A DNA stretch of 64,000 nt from NCBI GenBank assembly GCA_963751335.1, contig CAVVUB010000001.1, positions 496,001 through 560,000 on the forward strand. Direction: 5' to 3'. The stretch is from Bog-473 sp963751335 (GTDB taxonomy: Bacteria > Actinomycetota > Acidimicrobiia > Acidimicrobiales > RAAP-2). Shown one piece after another: positions 1 to 10,349 of the stretch. The notes beneath the pieces were generated by a model. The model searched no databases. It worked only from the letters and a program-made list of their open reading frames with translations, and had not been told where the DNA came from. Every line of letters begins with the position of its first letter. The stretch's first letter is position 1. Position numbers and translations under genes: made by a program.

Positions 1-1
1 G

Positions 2-475
2 CCCGTGCTGGCCGCCGGTGGCGTGGGGTCGGGGCGCCAGATGGCGGCCGCCATGGTGATGGGCGCGTCCGGCGTGTGGACCGGCTCGCTCTGGCTCACC
101 GTCGAGGAGGCCGACGTGCCGCCCAAGCAGATGGAGTCGTATTTGAAGGCGACATCGCGCGACACGGTGCGCTCGCGCTCTTTTACGGGCAAGCCGTGCC
201 GCTTGTTGAAGAACGACTGGACCGACGCCTGGGAGGCGCCGGGCAACCCGAAGCCGCTGGGGATGCCGTTGCAGATGATGGTGGCCATCGACTGCGTGTC
301 ACGGGGGCACGCCTACCCCGAGGAAGCGCGGGACGTGAACTTCAACCCGGCCGGTCAGGTGATCGGGCAGGCGACGAGCGTGCGCCGCACCCGGGACGTG
401 GTGCTCGGGATGGTCGAGGACTACATCGAGGCGATCGATCGTCTGCAATTGCTCAACGAGGGTGCAACCGCCTGA
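2..475 (+). CDS. Nitronate monooxygenase, C-terminal part (5' end outside window)
   Basis: C-terminal ~157 residues of an NPD/2-nitropropane dioxygenase-type flavoenzyme, which oxidises alkyl nitronates using FMN. The reading frame is already open at the left edge. It contains the late TIM-barrel phosphate-binding stretch (VLAAGGVGSGRQMAAAMVMG) followed by GVWTGSLWL, both typical of the family's FMN site. The remaining ~200 N-terminal residues lie outside the window. The downstream nitroreductase on the same strand suggests a redox or fatty-acid catabolic neighbourhood. Family assignment is from motif memory; the physiological substrate cannot be read from this fragment. Confidence 0.8.
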   Translation, partial: PVLAAGGVGSGRQMAAAMVMGASGVWTGSLWLTVEEADVPPKQMESYLKATSRDTVRSRSFTGKPCRLLKNDWTDAWEAPGNPKPLGMPLQMMVAIDCVSRGHAYPEEARDVNFNPAGQVIGQATSVRRTRDVVLGMVEDYIEAIDRLQLLNEGATA

Positions 476-618
476 GCTTTGCGCCGTCACCCTCGAGGTG
501 ACCGCCCGCTCCGGCGCCATTTCGCACGCCGGCGTCGCCGGGCCATCCACGTCGCCGTCGGCTGGCCCGGCGCAGACCTTCACGCCCACGCTCCACGACG
601 CCGCCTCCGAGGGCGACC

Positions 619-624
619 TAATGT
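619..624 (+). promoter_or_regulatory. -10 box (TAATGT) for leaderless nitroreductase mRNA
   Basis: TAATGT ends 8 bases before the ATG at 633. This spacing would place the transcription start at or next to the start codon, as in leaderless actinobacterial transcripts. No Shine-Dalgarno-like sequence precedes the ATG. Confidence 0.4.
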
Positions 625-632
625 CGCCGGGC

Positions 633-1302
633 ATGGAACTCCACGAGGCGCTGTACACGACGCCGCGCCATGCGCAGGGTCCGCCCGGACCCCATCCCCC
701 ACGACGTCCAGGCCCGCATCCTCGATGCGGCCGTCCGGGCCCCCTCGGGCGGCAACCAGCAGAACTGGCGCTTCCTTCTCCTGGACGATCCCGCCAAGAA
801 AGCCGCCCTGGCGCCCCTCTACCAGCACGCCATGGGCGAGCTGTGGAAGTCGATCTACAAGGACCAGATCGCCGCCGCCCACGCCAACCCCGACGCGCCC
901 GAGTCGATCCAGGTGCTCAAGGTCCAGCGTTCCGCTCAGTGGCTGGCCGACCACTTCGAAGACGTACCCCTCTACTTGTTCCCGTTCAGCCAGCACGACC
1001 CGACCGGCGGCTCCATCTATCCGGCCGTGTGGAGCGCCATGCTGGCCGCCCGGGCGGAGGGCGTGGGCAGCTGCCTGACCGCGCTGCTCCAGTTCTTCCA
1101 TCCGACCGAGACGTTCGAGATCCTCGAGGTGCCCACCGACCAGGGCTGGGTCCTCTCGGGGACCGTCAGCTTCGGCTACCCGACGGGCACGTGGGGCGTG
1201 GCGGCACGGCGCCCGGTGCACGAGGTCTCGTACCGCAACGCCTGGGGCGCCGGGATCGGCTTCGACATCCCCGAACCCCTCTGGACCGGGCCGACCGGCT
1301 GA
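633..1302 (+). CDS. Nitroreductase-family protein (one frameshift near 662)
   Basis: FMN-dependent nitroreductase fold, ~222 residues after correction. The N-terminus MELHEALYTT is read from 633. An extra C at about 661-667 shifts the frame, after which the canonical RAMRRVRPDPIP and the FMN/substrate motif RAPSGGNQQNWRF continue without interruption to the stop. The usual family N-terminus (ELxEAxxTTRAMRRFxPDP) spans the break, so I start the gene at 633 rather than at the internal ATG at 670. Such enzymes reduce nitro groups, quinones or flavins with NAD(P)H. Substrate unknown. Confidence 0.8.
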
Positions 1303-1330
1303 TCCGCTGATCGGCCCGATGGTCCAACGG

Positions 1331-1374
1331 GTCGACGGGTCGACGGGTCGCGTGACGGGTCGACGGGTCGACGG
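1331..1374. repeat. 8-bp tandem repeat (GTCGACGG)
   Basis: Two GTCGACGG units, an imperfect 12-base unit, then two more perfect units, in the 291-bp gap between the nitroreductase and the GH3 gene. I see no gene in this gap (1303-1593). It also carries the GH3 ribosome-binding site (GGAGG at 1583-1587). Confidence 0.8.
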
Positions 1375-1593
1375 ACACAGCGGCTCCGGCCCTTCGGGCT
1401 GCCCGCCCGTCACCATCTCGTCGCCCTTCCGTCACGAGTTGTTCCGGCCTCGTCGTGTCGCGTCGGTCGGCGCCAGCAAGCTGAACGGCACCGGGCACCA
1501 GCAGCGCCAGCCGCACCAGCGCCCAACCTCGACTGAGCCGGCACGTCGGCGTCCTCTCGGTGGGGCGTGGTAACAACGGAGCGGAGGTAGGAG

Positions 1594-4124
1594 ATGCCCG
1601 AGACGCCTGACCAATCGCCGACGACGCCGACAAACCCGACCGCGTCCGATTCGTCCCAGATCGACGACCTGCTGGAACGTCTGACCCTCGATGAGAAGGC
1701 GTCCCTCACCGCCGGCTCCAGCCTGTGGTTCGTACCGCCCGTCGAGCGCCTCGGCATCCCGTCACTCAAGGTCTCCGACGGCCCTTCGGGGGTACGCGGC
1801 GAGAGCCTCACCGGGCGCCGCTCGCTCTCGCTCCCCTGCGGCATGGCCATCGGCTCCACCTGGAACCCCGAGCTCGTCGAGCGCATGGGCGAGGTGCTGG
1901 CCGCCGAAGCCCGGTCCAAGGGCGTCAATGTCCTGCTCGGGCCCACGGTCTGCATTCCCCGCACGCCGCTGGCCGGCCGCACCTTCGAGTCCTACTCGGA
2001 GGACCCGCGCCTGACCGCCCGCATCGCCGTCGCCTACGTGCGAGGCGTGCAGCGCCACGGGGTGGCCTGCTGCATCAAGCACTACGCCTGCAACGACCAG
2101 GAGCACGAGCGGATGACGATCAGCGCCCAGGTGGACGAGCGCGCCCTTCGGGAGATCCACCTCGTCGCCTTCGAAGCCGCCGTACAGGAGGCGCACGTCT
2201 GGTCCGTGATGACCGCCTACAACAAGGTCAACGAGGTCTACTGCTGCGAGCAGCCCGACCTGCTCGGTCGCATCCTGCGCCGACGAGTGGGGCTTCGACG
2301 GGCTGGTCATGTCCGACTGGTTCGGCACGCACTCGACCGGGCCTGCCGCCGAAGCCGGCCTCGACCTCGAGATGCCGGGACCCTCGGCCTGGCTCGGCGC
2401 CACCCTGGGCGCGGCCGTGCGCGAGGGCACGTTGGCCGAGTCCGTCCTGGACGGCCAGGTGCGCCACATGCTGCAGCTGATGCAGCGGGTCGGGATGCTC
2501 GACGGCACCTACCAGCGCGGACCCGAGCGCGAAGAGGACTGGCCCGAGCACCGGGCCGTCGCCCGAGCCGTGGCCGCCGAGGGCACCGTCCTCCTGGTCA
2601 ACGACGGCCTCCTGCCCATCCTTGGTTCCACCGCGGCCGCCGGCATTTCCAGGACACCCGGCGTCTCGAGCATCGCCGTCATCGGCCCCAACGCCGGAGG
2701 GATGGCCATGGGGGGCGGCAGTTCGGAAGTGACGCCCCATCGCCGGCGCAATCTGCTCGAGGCCCTTTCTGAGCGCCTGCCCGACGTTGATCTGTCCTAC
2801 GAGGTCGGCTGCCGCATCGACCGGGGTCTGCCCTCGATGGACATGGCGCTCATGACGTCTGGGGACGAGACGGCGAGCTTCACCCTGGAGTACTTCGACA
2901 GCACCGATCTCTCGGGCGATCCGGTCCACGTCGAGGCGGCCCGCCTCTCCCGCGTCATGTGGCTGGGACAGCCCCGCGATGACCTGACCATCGGGTCGTA
3001 CTCGATCCGACTCAGTGGCACCTTTACTCCCGACCTTTCGGGCCCGTGGCGTCTCGGGCTCGAGAGTGCCGGTCGCTCGGTGTTGCGCCTCGACGGCGCG
3101 ATCGTCGTCGACAATTCCGACCCGCTCCCCGGCGACGGCTTCTACGGTGCGGGAAGCACACTGGTACAGGTCGAACGCACCCTCGAACGCGGTCGGCCCT
3201 ACGCTCTGCAGGTCGACATCTGGCCCCGCTCGGCACGCAGCGCCCTCATGGGCGTGCGCATTGCCGCCGGCCGCCCCGACGCGGAGGACGAATTCGAGCG
3301 TGCGGTGACGGCCGCCCGAGCGGCCGATGTTGCCGTCGTGGTGGTCGGTTCCAACAGCCAGTGGGAGTCCGAGGGGCGGGACAGGCCGGATCTCTCCCTG
3401 CCCGGCCGCCAGCGCGACCTGGTTGAAGCCGTCATCGAGGCGAATCCACGAACCGTGGTCGTGGTCAACGCGGGCTCCCCCGTCGAGATGCCCTGGGCGG
3501 CTCGTGCCGGCGCCGTCCTTCTTCCCTGGTACGGCGGCGAAGAAGCGGCCGACGCCCTGGCCGACATCATCGTGGGGGCGGCCGAGCCGAGTGGCCGGCT
3601 GCCCATCACCCTCCCGGCACGGGCGCAGGACGGGCCGACCGGGGTCAGTCCGGCGCGCTATCCGGGGACCGATGGGCAAGTGCATCTATGAGGAGGGTGT
3701 CTTCGTCGGGTATCGCTTCTATGACACCAACGATGTCACTCCGTTGTTCGCGTTCGGGCACGGACTCTCCTATGGAGACATCGTGTTCGACGACATTGCG
3801 GTGTCGCCCGACGCTGTCGTCGTCGAGCTCGTCAACAAGGGCACGCGGGCGGGAACCGAAGTCGTCCAGGTCTACGTCCGGGCTCTGGACCCGCGGGTCG
3901 AGCGACCCGACCGCGAGCTGGCGGCCTTCGCCAAAGTGACCGTCGACGCCGGCGGGCACGAGACGGTAACGGTGCCGCTCGGTGCCGACACCTATCGCTA
4001 CTGGGACGTCGACACCCACCGCTGGCGCTCCGACGAAGGTCACTACGAAATCCTGGTCGGCGCCTCATCGCGCGACATCCGCGGATCGGCCACGGTGACC
4101 TGGGGCGGTGCGGCGGGCAGGTGA
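1594..4124 (+). CDS. Glycoside hydrolase family 3 (beta-glucosidase type) with PA14 insert, two frameshifts
   Basis: About 842 residues after correction. GH3 N-terminal TIM barrel (LTLDEKASLTAG, FGxR-like substrate region, KHYACNDQE), nucleophile Asp in VMSDWFGTHST (~2315), GH3 C-terminal sandwich (VLLVNDG, IAVIGPNAGG) interrupted by a PA14-like domain (ADLSGPWRLGLESAGRS, DNSDP, ~2880-3270), then a fibronectin-III-like end (FGHGLSYGDI onwards). It hydrolyses terminal beta-linked sugars from oligosaccharides or glycosides; PA14 usually aids carbohydrate recognition. An extra C near 2280 and another near 3687 split it, but every conserved block is present. No signal peptide, so probably cytoplasmic. 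GGAGG precedes the ATG by 6 bases. The stop overlaps the start of the MFS gene. Confidence 0.88.
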
Positions 4125-5614
4125 CCGACGACGAGGTGGGCGCCGTGTCGACGGCGTCCAAACCGTGGACGTGGACATGGGACCGACTCCTGGTCGAGCC
4201 ACGACGACCCCAGATGATCAGGGAGCACCCCAATGCGCCGTGGCTCGCGGTCGCCGCCGTCTGCGTCGGCGCCTTCATGGGCCAGCTCGACGCCTCCATC
4301 GTCACCGTGGCCTTGCCGACGCTCCAGCAGACGTTCGACGCGTCGGTCGGCGCCGTGACCTGGGTCGGCCTCTCGTATCTCTTGGTGCTCGTCGCGACGG
4401 TGACCGCGGTCGGTCGGTTCGCCGACATGTGGGGCCGCAAGCTCCTCTACGTCTACGGATTCGTCATCTTCACCGTTGCGTCGGTCCTCTGCGGCCTGGC
4501 CCCGGACCTGGCCGCGTTGTGCGTCTTCCGAGCCTTCCAAGCCGTCGGCGCGGCGATGCTGCAGGCGAACAGCCTGGCCATCATCGTGCTCGTGGTCGAG
4601 GAGAGGGCCCTCGGAAAGGCGATCGGCCTGCAGGGCGCAGCCCAGGCGCTCGGCTTGGCTGTCGGGCCCACTGTCGGGGGCTTGCTCCTGGCGGCAGGAG
4701 GGTGGCGTTTGATCTTCTTCGTCAACGTCCCCTTCGGCGTATTCGGTGCCCTGGCGGCGATCCTGTTGGTGCCGCGGAGTCGCAACCTGTTGGCCCGGGT
4801 TGGCTTCGACTGGACGGGGCTCGCCATCTTCTTCCCGGCGGTCGTGGCCCTCCTCTCGGCCATCTCCTTCGGGGCCGCGGTGGGATGGAGTTCGGTCATC
4901 ATCGTGGCCCTGTTCATCGCGGCGGCGGTCCTCCTGGTCGCCTTCATCTGGCACGAACGCATCGACAAGGACCCGATGCTCGACCTAGGCCTGTTCCGCT
5001 CCGGCCAATTCTCGACTGGGATCGTCTCGGGCGTCCTTTCCTACCTCGTGATGTTCGGCGTGCTGCTCCTCGTGCCCTTCTACTTCGAACGCGGGCTCGG
5101 TCTGGGCACGGTCCGCTCGGGACTCGAGCTCATGGCGATGCCGTTGGCCTTCGGGATCGTGGCTCCGCTGGCGGGGCGCCTCGCCGACAGCGTGGGTGCT
5201 CGTCCGCTCACCGTTGCGGGCATGATTCTCGTGACGATGGCGCTCGGTGTCATGGCAGCGACCCGACCGACAACAGTTCCGTTCCTCCTTCTCCTGGCCG
5301 TCATCGGCGTGGGCCTGGGACTGTTCACCTCGCCCAACAATGCCTCCATCATGGGAGCCGCTCCGGCGCAGCACGCGGGGATGGCCTCGGGCGTCCTCAA
5401 CATGTCGCGAGGAATTGGGACCGCACTCGGCCTTGCCCTGACGGGATCGATCTTCACGGTTGCCGGGGGGGATTCCGGCCCGATGGAGCGGGCGGCCCAT
5501 GCGTTCTCGGTCACCGCGTTTGTGCTGGCCCTCATCGCCGCCGCGGCGGGCGTGGTCTCGGGCCTCCGGTCGAACGGCGTCCTGGCCCAAGCGAGCTTGG
5601 CCTCGGTGGAGTAG
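4121..5614 (+). CDS. MFS exporter, DHA2 (14-TM drug:H+ antiporter) type
   Basis: Intact 497-residue membrane protein. Motif C-like start FMGQLDASIVTVALPTLQQTF is the DHA2/EmrB-QacA hallmark; the motif A region reads GRFADMWGRKLLY, and the AVGPTVGGLL stretch is the antiporter motif. Length and hydrophobicity fit 14 transmembrane segments. It starts at GTG 4121, overlapping the GH3 stop as GTGA, so translation is probably coupled. It may export a hydrophobic compound; coupling to a glycosidase raises the possibility that the substrate is an aglycone released by GH3, which is inference. Confidence 0.85.
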   Translation: MTDDEVGAVSTASKPWTWTWDRLLVEPRRPQMIREHPNAPWLAVAAVCVGAFMGQLDASIVTVALPTLQQTFDASVGAVTWVGLSYLLVLVATVTAVGRFADMWGRKLLYVYGFVIFTVASVLCGLAPDLAALCVFRAFQAVGAAMLQANSLAIIVLVVEERALGKAIGLQGAAQALGLAVGPTVGGLLLAAGGWRLIFFVNVPFGVFGALAAILLVPRSRNLLARVGFDWTGLAIFFPAVVALLSAISFGAAVGWSSVIIVALFIAAAVLLVAFIWHERIDKDPMLDLGLFRSGQFSTGIVSGVLSYLVMFGVLLLVPFYFERGLGLGTVRSGLELMAMPLAFGIVAPLAGRLADSVGARPLTVAGMILVTMALGVMAATRPTTVPFLLLLAVIGVGLGLFTSPNNASIMGAAPAQHAGMASGVLNMSRGIGTALGLALTGSIFTVAGGDSGPMERAAHAFSVTAFVLALIAAAAGVVSGLRSNGVLAQASLASVE

Positions 5615-5679
5615 TCGGCGGACGCGTCCATCCGCCAGAAAGATTCGGTGCACTCGGAGTTCTGACCGACCGTTCTCTC

Positions 5680-7072
5680 ATGATGGCGACGAACGCGGAT
5701 GATCCGATCCCGGAGACGGTCTGGGCGCTCCTGAAGGAGTTCGAGCGTTCGCCCGTCGAACTGGCGTCGGTGGCTCGGATGTCCGCCAAAGGCCTTGCCG
5801 TGAACCTCGACGCCTGGCATCGGCTCCGGGCCGTCGTCGACGGAGCGATCGTGCAGCTCCAAGGAGAAGTCAATCGTCGTGAGCTCTTTCGCGAGGATGG
5901 CGCAGCGTCCTCGCGCGACTGGCAGGTTGCCCGCTTCGGCGTGTCGAACGCCACCGCCCGGACCTACGACCAGGTCGCCGACAAGGCAATGGATCTCCCG
6001 GAGCTCACGCGGGCCCTGGGTACCGGTGAGATCGGCCTCGACAAAATGCGCCTGGCCGCCGCCGTGGCGACGCCCGAGACCGATCGGGAATGGGCCGACA
6101 CAGCTCGTCGCTGTACCGTCCACGAACTTGGTCAGCTGCTGCGGACACGCCAGCGACCCACGGAGAAGAACGACCAGGATGCTTTCGAGGGCCGGTCGTT
6201 GCGGTTCAACGATCCGTGCCGCACGATGACGGTCCGGCTTCCCGCAGAGGACTACGCGGCCACGAAGGCTTGCATCCAAGCCCAGGCGAAGGCGATCCCG
6301 AGCGACGGTGAGATTGCGTGGGACCAGCGATGCTGTGACGCCTTCCTCGGACTCATACGTTCAGCGGGCGGAGTGGGCGGACCGGCCCGAGCACGCACTG
6401 CCACCCCGCCTGGCCAAGGGACTCAGGAACAGCAGGACGAGGCTCGTGCGTGGAGCGACCGAACCGGAGGCGGAGTGCCGCCTTTCAGCCCCTATTTCGC
6501 GGTGCTCCACGCACCGCTGCCGGACCTGATCGACCCGAAGGGCACACCGACCAATGTTGCCGGCGACCTCGAACAGGGTGGACTCCTCAGTCTCGAGACC
6601 GTGCGCCGGCTGCTCTGCGACTGCACCTTCGTCGATCGCGGTGGACGACGATTCAGGACACACGATGTACGAGGGGCGGACACGTCGTGGCCCCACCGGG
6701 GCCCAGCGGCGGGAGATCTGGCGGCGGGATCGATGTTGTCGGTTCCCCGGTTGTCAGAACAAAACCTTCACCCAACCGCATCACCTCAATTGGTGGATCA
6801 AAGGCGGGACCACGGACCTGCCGAACCTCGCCTTGCTCTGCAGCTACCATCACAATCTCGTCCATCGCAGCGGATGGACGGTGCGTGGGAACGCGAACGC
6901 CGAACTGACATTTGTCGGGCCGAACGGGCGGGCGATGACGTCGCACCCTTCATCGGCGTGGACCGCCATGACGGGTCCGGTGGGGAGTCCCACGGTGGGC
7001 CGCCCAGCGGGCGGCTCCGCTGGCCGCAGAGGCGGTCGCTCGCCTGGGTCGCAACAGGGCAGCGCTCCGTAG
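5680..7072 (+). CDS. DUF222 / HNH endonuclease domain protein (13E12 family), one frameshift
   Basis: Begins at tandem ATGATG (5680). N-terminal DUF222 helical region (WALLKEFERSPVELASVARMSAKGLAVNLDAWHRLRAVVDGA and on) of ~320 residues, then the HNH module: CRFPGCQNKTF, PHHLNWWIKGGTTDLPNL and LCSYHHNLVH, with the His-Asn-His set present. The family is abundant and repeated in actinobacteria; function is unproven, and a nuclease role is assumed from HNH. A single-base shift near 6640 (CDCTFVD to IAVDDDSGHTMYEGRTRR) separates the two halves, but the joined sequence reads like other family members. The C-terminal ~45 residues are low-complexity Gly/Pro/Ser. Confidence 0.82.
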
Positions 7073-7179
7073 GACCGAAGGACGCGAAGGACGGTTCCGG
7101 GATCGGCGGTCTCCGAGGACACGCTCGATCGGGCTCGCCGCGCCGGACGGCCCGATCGACCCTTGGACGCTGGTTAGTT

Positions 7180-7275
7180 GAGCGGGCAGCTGACTTGCGG
7201 GACGGCTGACGTGCGGGGCGGCTGAGGGGCGGGGCGGGCGAGTGGCGGGCGGGCGAGTGGCGGGCGGCCGAGGGA
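7180..7275. repeat. G-rich degenerate tandem repeat in gene gap
   Basis: Imperfect units of CGGGACGGCTGACGTG-like sequence followed by near-perfect copies of CGAGTGGCGGGCGGG. Located between the HNH gene and the MFS gene, just upstream of the predicted promoter of the latter. No coding signal. Confidence 0.6.
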
Positions 7276-7307
7276 CGGGGCGGATGACCGGCGAGGTAGC
7301 GCTCCCG

Positions 7308-7313
7308 TACCAT
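7308..7313 (+). promoter_or_regulatory. -10 box (TACCAT) for leaderless MFS mRNA
   Basis: TACCAT ends 6 bases before GTG 7320, which would make the start codon the 5' end of the transcript. This decides between GTG 7320 and the in-frame ATG at 7284. Confidence 0.45.
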
Positions 7314-7319
7314 GGGGCC

Positions 7320-8681
7320 GTGCCCGCTGAACCAGCTGAGAGTGACGCGCCCGGGATCGGGTCCGGCGGGCTCAGCGGGGCGATCTCCATAGAGGAGATC
7401 GAAGACGCCGTTGTCGACGGCGACTCGCCAGTTCCGGCCCGCACCGGGACGGCCCGGGCGGCCCTCGGCCACCGCACGTTCCGCATCGTCTTCCTCGGGG
7501 CGTTCGCCTCGAACATCGGGACGTGGATGCAGAACGTCGTACTCGGCGCCTACGCCTACAACCTGACGCACTCGAGCACGTTCGTCGGCATCATCATCTT
7601 CGCCCAGCTCGGCCCGACTCTCATCCTGCCCATGTTCGGCGGCCTGCTGGCGGACAAGGTGGATCGCAAGGGGTTCTTGATCGTGTTGTCGATCGAGCAG
7701 CTGGTGTTCTCGCTGGGGGTGGCGCTGGTCGTACTGTCGCCCAACCCTTCCCACGTGTTGTTGGTCGTGATGGTGCTGGGGGTCGGTGCGGGCAGCGCCA
7801 TGTTCGGCCCGGCCTATTCGGCGATCTTGCCGGGGCTGGTGGGCCGGGCCGACCTGCCGGGCGCGATCTCGCTCAACTCGGCCCAGATGAACGCCTCACG
7901 CGTCATCGGTCCGGTGATCGGCGGCGTCCTCTACTCGCTCATCGGGCCGGCCTGGGTCTTCGTCGGCAACGCGGCGACCTATTTGTCCGTCGTCATCGCA
8001 CTGATGATGGTGACCCTGCCCGGGGTGCCCCAGGCGCCTGCGCACTCGAGTCGTTGGCGCGAGCTGACCGCCGGCATCACCGTGGCCCGGCAGGACCCGG
8101 TGGTCGGGCGCTGCCTGGTGACCGTCTTCGTGTTCTCACTGCTGGCGCTGGCCTTCATCGGGCAGATGCCCGTGGTGGCGGCGCACAACCTGGGGATCAA
8201 CCTCTCGGACTCGCCCGACTACGGGATCCTCTACGCCTGCTTCGGGGCGGGTGCGCTGGCCGGTGCCATTTCCATCGGAACAGTCTTCGCCCGCACCTCG
8301 AAGCCGATGCTGGTGCGGGTCTGCCTGGTCGGTTACTCGTTGGGGCTGGCCACGTTCGCCCTCGAGCGGAGCCCGGTGCCGGCGTACGCGAATGTCGCGG
8401 TCACCGGGGCGTTCTACTTCGCCTTCATCACGGCGCTGAACACCACGCTGCAGGCCCGGGTGAAGGAGAACGTGCGGGGCCGGGTCATGGCGTTATGGAT
8501 GATGGGCTTCGGGGGGACCGTCGGGATCGGCAACCTGCTGGTGGGGCCGGTGGTGTCCGCCGTCGGCATCACCCCCGTCCTGCTCTTCGGGGCGGCCGTG
8601 GCGATGTTGTTGGCGTGGTACGCCGACGTACGGCCGCGGCCCGGTGCTCAAGTGGCGCTGGGCGTGGAGCTGGCCCAGTAG
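7320..8681 (+). CDS. MFS transporter, MFS_3 (EntS-like) family
   Basis: About 453 residues from GTG 7320, with 12 predicted membrane segments. Conserved opening HRTFRIVFLGAFASNIGTWMQNVVLGAYAY and the motif A loop GLLADKVDRKGFLI are typical of EntS/MFS_3 exporters (enterobactin exporter relatives). A ~40-residue acidic N-terminal tail precedes TM1. Substrate cannot be deduced. The 3' end overlaps the convergent acyl-CoA ligase gene by 34 bases, an unusual tail-to-tail overlap, and both C-termini look intact. Confidence 0.82.
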   Translation: MPAEPAESDAPGIGSGGLSGAISIEEIEDAVVDGDSPVPARTGTARAALGHRTFRIVFLGAFASNIGTWMQNVVLGAYAYNLTHSSTFVGIIIFAQLGPTLILPMFGGLLADKVDRKGFLIVLSIEQLVFSLGVALVVLSPNPSHVLLVVMVLGVGAGSAMFGPAYSAILPGLVGRADLPGAISLNSAQMNASRVIGPVIGGVLYSLIGPAWVFVGNAATYLSVVIALMMVTLPGVPQAPAHSSRWRELTAGITVARQDPVVGRCLVTVFVFSLLALAFIGQMPVVAAHNLGINLSDSPDYGILYACFGAGALAGAISIGTVFARTSKPMLVRVCLVGYSLGLATFALERSPVPAYANVAVTGAFYFAFITALNTTLQARVKENVRGRVMALWMMGFGGTVGIGNLLVGPVVSAVGITPVLLFGAAVAMLLAWYADVRPRPGAQVALGVELAQ

Positions 8682-10219
8682 GTCTCGCGCAGGCCCTTCT
8701 TGTACAGCTTGCCGTTCTCGCCCCGGGGTAGCCGGTCGGTGAAGTCGACCGACTTCGGGCACTTGTAGCGCGACAGGTTCTCCCGGCTGAAGGCCAGGAT
8801 CTCCTCGGCCAGTTCGGGCCCGGCGGTATACCCGGCGGCGGGCTGGACGACCGCCTTGACCTCTTCGCCCATCTCGGGCTCGGGGACGCCGAACACGGCG
8901 ACGTCGTCGACGGCTGGGTGCATGACCAGGACGTTCTCGATCTCCTGCGGGTAGATGTTGACCCCTCCGGAGACGATCATGAACAGTTTGCGGTCGGTGA
9001 GATAGAGGTAACCCTCCTCATCGAGGTGGCCGACGTCCCACAGGGTGCCCCAGCCCTTCTCGTGAAAGCTCTCCCGGGTCTTCTCGGGATCGTTGTTGTA
9101 CTCGAAGGTGACACCGGCGCGGCCGCCGAAGTACACGACGCCGTCCTGGCCGGGCGGCAGCTCCTCTCCGTCGTCCCCGCAGACATGAGCCTCGCCCCAG
9201 ATCGCCTTGCCGACCGAGCCGGGATGCGTCAGGGCCTCGGCGGAGGTGATCCAGGTCATGCCCATTCCCTCCGTGCCCGAGTAGTACTCGTGGATGATCG
9301 GGCCCCACCACTCGATCATGCGGCGCTTGACCTCAGGTGCACACGGGGCGGCCGCGTGCACGACCGAGCGGAGCGAGGAGACGTCGTAGGCATTGCGCAC
9401 CTCTTCGGGCAACTTGAGGAGGCGTACGAACATGGTGGGGACGAATTGCGCGTGGGTGACCTTGTGCTCGGCGATGAGCTGGAGGCAGCGCTCGGGGTCG
9501 AAGTGATCCATGACCACCGCGCTGCCGCCCATGCGCTGCACCGTCATGGACCAGACGAGGGGTGCCGAGTGGTACAGCGGCGCCGGGCTCAGGTACACGT
9601 CCCCCTCTCCGAAGCCCATGATTTTGCTGAGCATCGGGACCAAGGTGGCCGACGTGCCGAAGGGGTCGCCGGTCAGGGCGCGTCGCACCCCTTTGGGGTG
9701 ACCGGTGGTGCCCGACGAGTACAGCATGGCGAAGCCCTCGACCTCCTCGGGGAGTGGGTCGGCCGGGAACGGGACGACGAATTCGTCGTAGGAGGCGTAG
9801 CCGTCCACCAGGTCGTCGCCGATCATGAGTCGCAGCTCGACGTCGGGGGTGAGCGCGACCAGCTCGGCGGCGAGCGACCCCAGTGCCGAGGACGTAATGA
9901 GAGTGCGCGCCCCGCAATCGTTGACGATGTAGGCGGCCTCCTCGGCGGTCAGGTGGGTGTTGACCATGGTGTAGAAGAGCCCCGAGCGCTGGAGACCGAA
10001 GGCCACCTCGTGCGTGCGATGGTCGTTCGGCAACACGACGGCGACGTGGTCCCCGGTCTTGAGCCCGGAGGCGGCGAGCGCCTGGGCCAGACGACACGAG
10101 CGGGCCTCGAGTTGGGCGAACGTGACGACCTGTCCGGACGACGTGATCACGGCGGGCCGGTCCGGATGGTCGGCCACATAGGTCGCCGGACGAAACGATG
10201 AGGGGGGAGAATCGGTCAC
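8648..10219 (-). CDS. Acyl-CoA synthetase (FadD-like, AMP-forming)
   Basis: Intact 523-residue ANL-superfamily enzyme: activates a carboxylic acid with ATP to acyl-AMP and then acyl-CoA. P-loop YSSGTTGHPKG at about residues 167-177, YYSGTEGMG (A5) near 315, LTDRKLFMIVSGGVNIYPQEIE (A7/A8) near 405-430, and catalytic Lys in LPRGENGKLYKKGLR near the C-terminus. Starts at GTG 10219 (GTGACCGATTCT) behind a purine-rich AGAGAG. Actinobacterial FadD13-like proteins are the nearest family by feel; chain length is unknown. It stands alone, divergent from the AraC-type gene. Confidence 0.9.
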   Translation of the reverse strand: MTDSPPSSFRPATYVADHPDRPAVITSSGQVVTFAQLEARSCRLAQALAASGLKTGDHVAVVLPNDHRTHEVAFGLQRSGLFYTMVNTHLTAEEAAYIVNDCGARTLITSSALGSLAAELVALTPDVELRLMIGDDLVDGYASYDEFVVPFPADPLPEEVEGFAMLYSSGTTGHPKGVRRALTGDPFGTSATLVPMLSKIMGFGEGDVYLSPAPLYHSAPLVWSMTVQRMGGSAVVMDHFDPERCLQLIAEHKVTHAQFVPTMFVRLLKLPEEVRNAYDVSSLRSVVHAAAPCAPEVKRRMIEWWGPIIHEYYSGTEGMGMTWITSAEALTHPGSVGKAIWGEAHVCGDDGEELPPGQDGVVYFGGRAGVTFEYNNDPEKTRESFHEKGWGTLWDVGHLDEEGYLYLTDRKLFMIVSGGVNIYPQEIENVLVMHPAVDDVAVFGVPEPEMGEEVKAVVQPAAGYTAGPELAEEILAFSRENLSRYKCPKSVDFTDRLPRGENGKLYKKGLRETYWASSTPSAT

Positions 10220-10349
10220 CGCTCTCTTCTAGTCGACGGAGCGATGCTGTCGCATCAAAGCCCTGCACGGCGTTCCCCTTTGAGCCTGACTGACCAGGCA
10301 GGGCGTCCCCGCGACCACGCCAGCGGCACAAAGGCCAGGAGCCCGTGGC

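Noticed and set aside
4108..7209. A 1033-residue plus-strand frame
   Set aside because: Its first half is a shadow of the MFS gene. Only the part from 5680 is real (DUF222).
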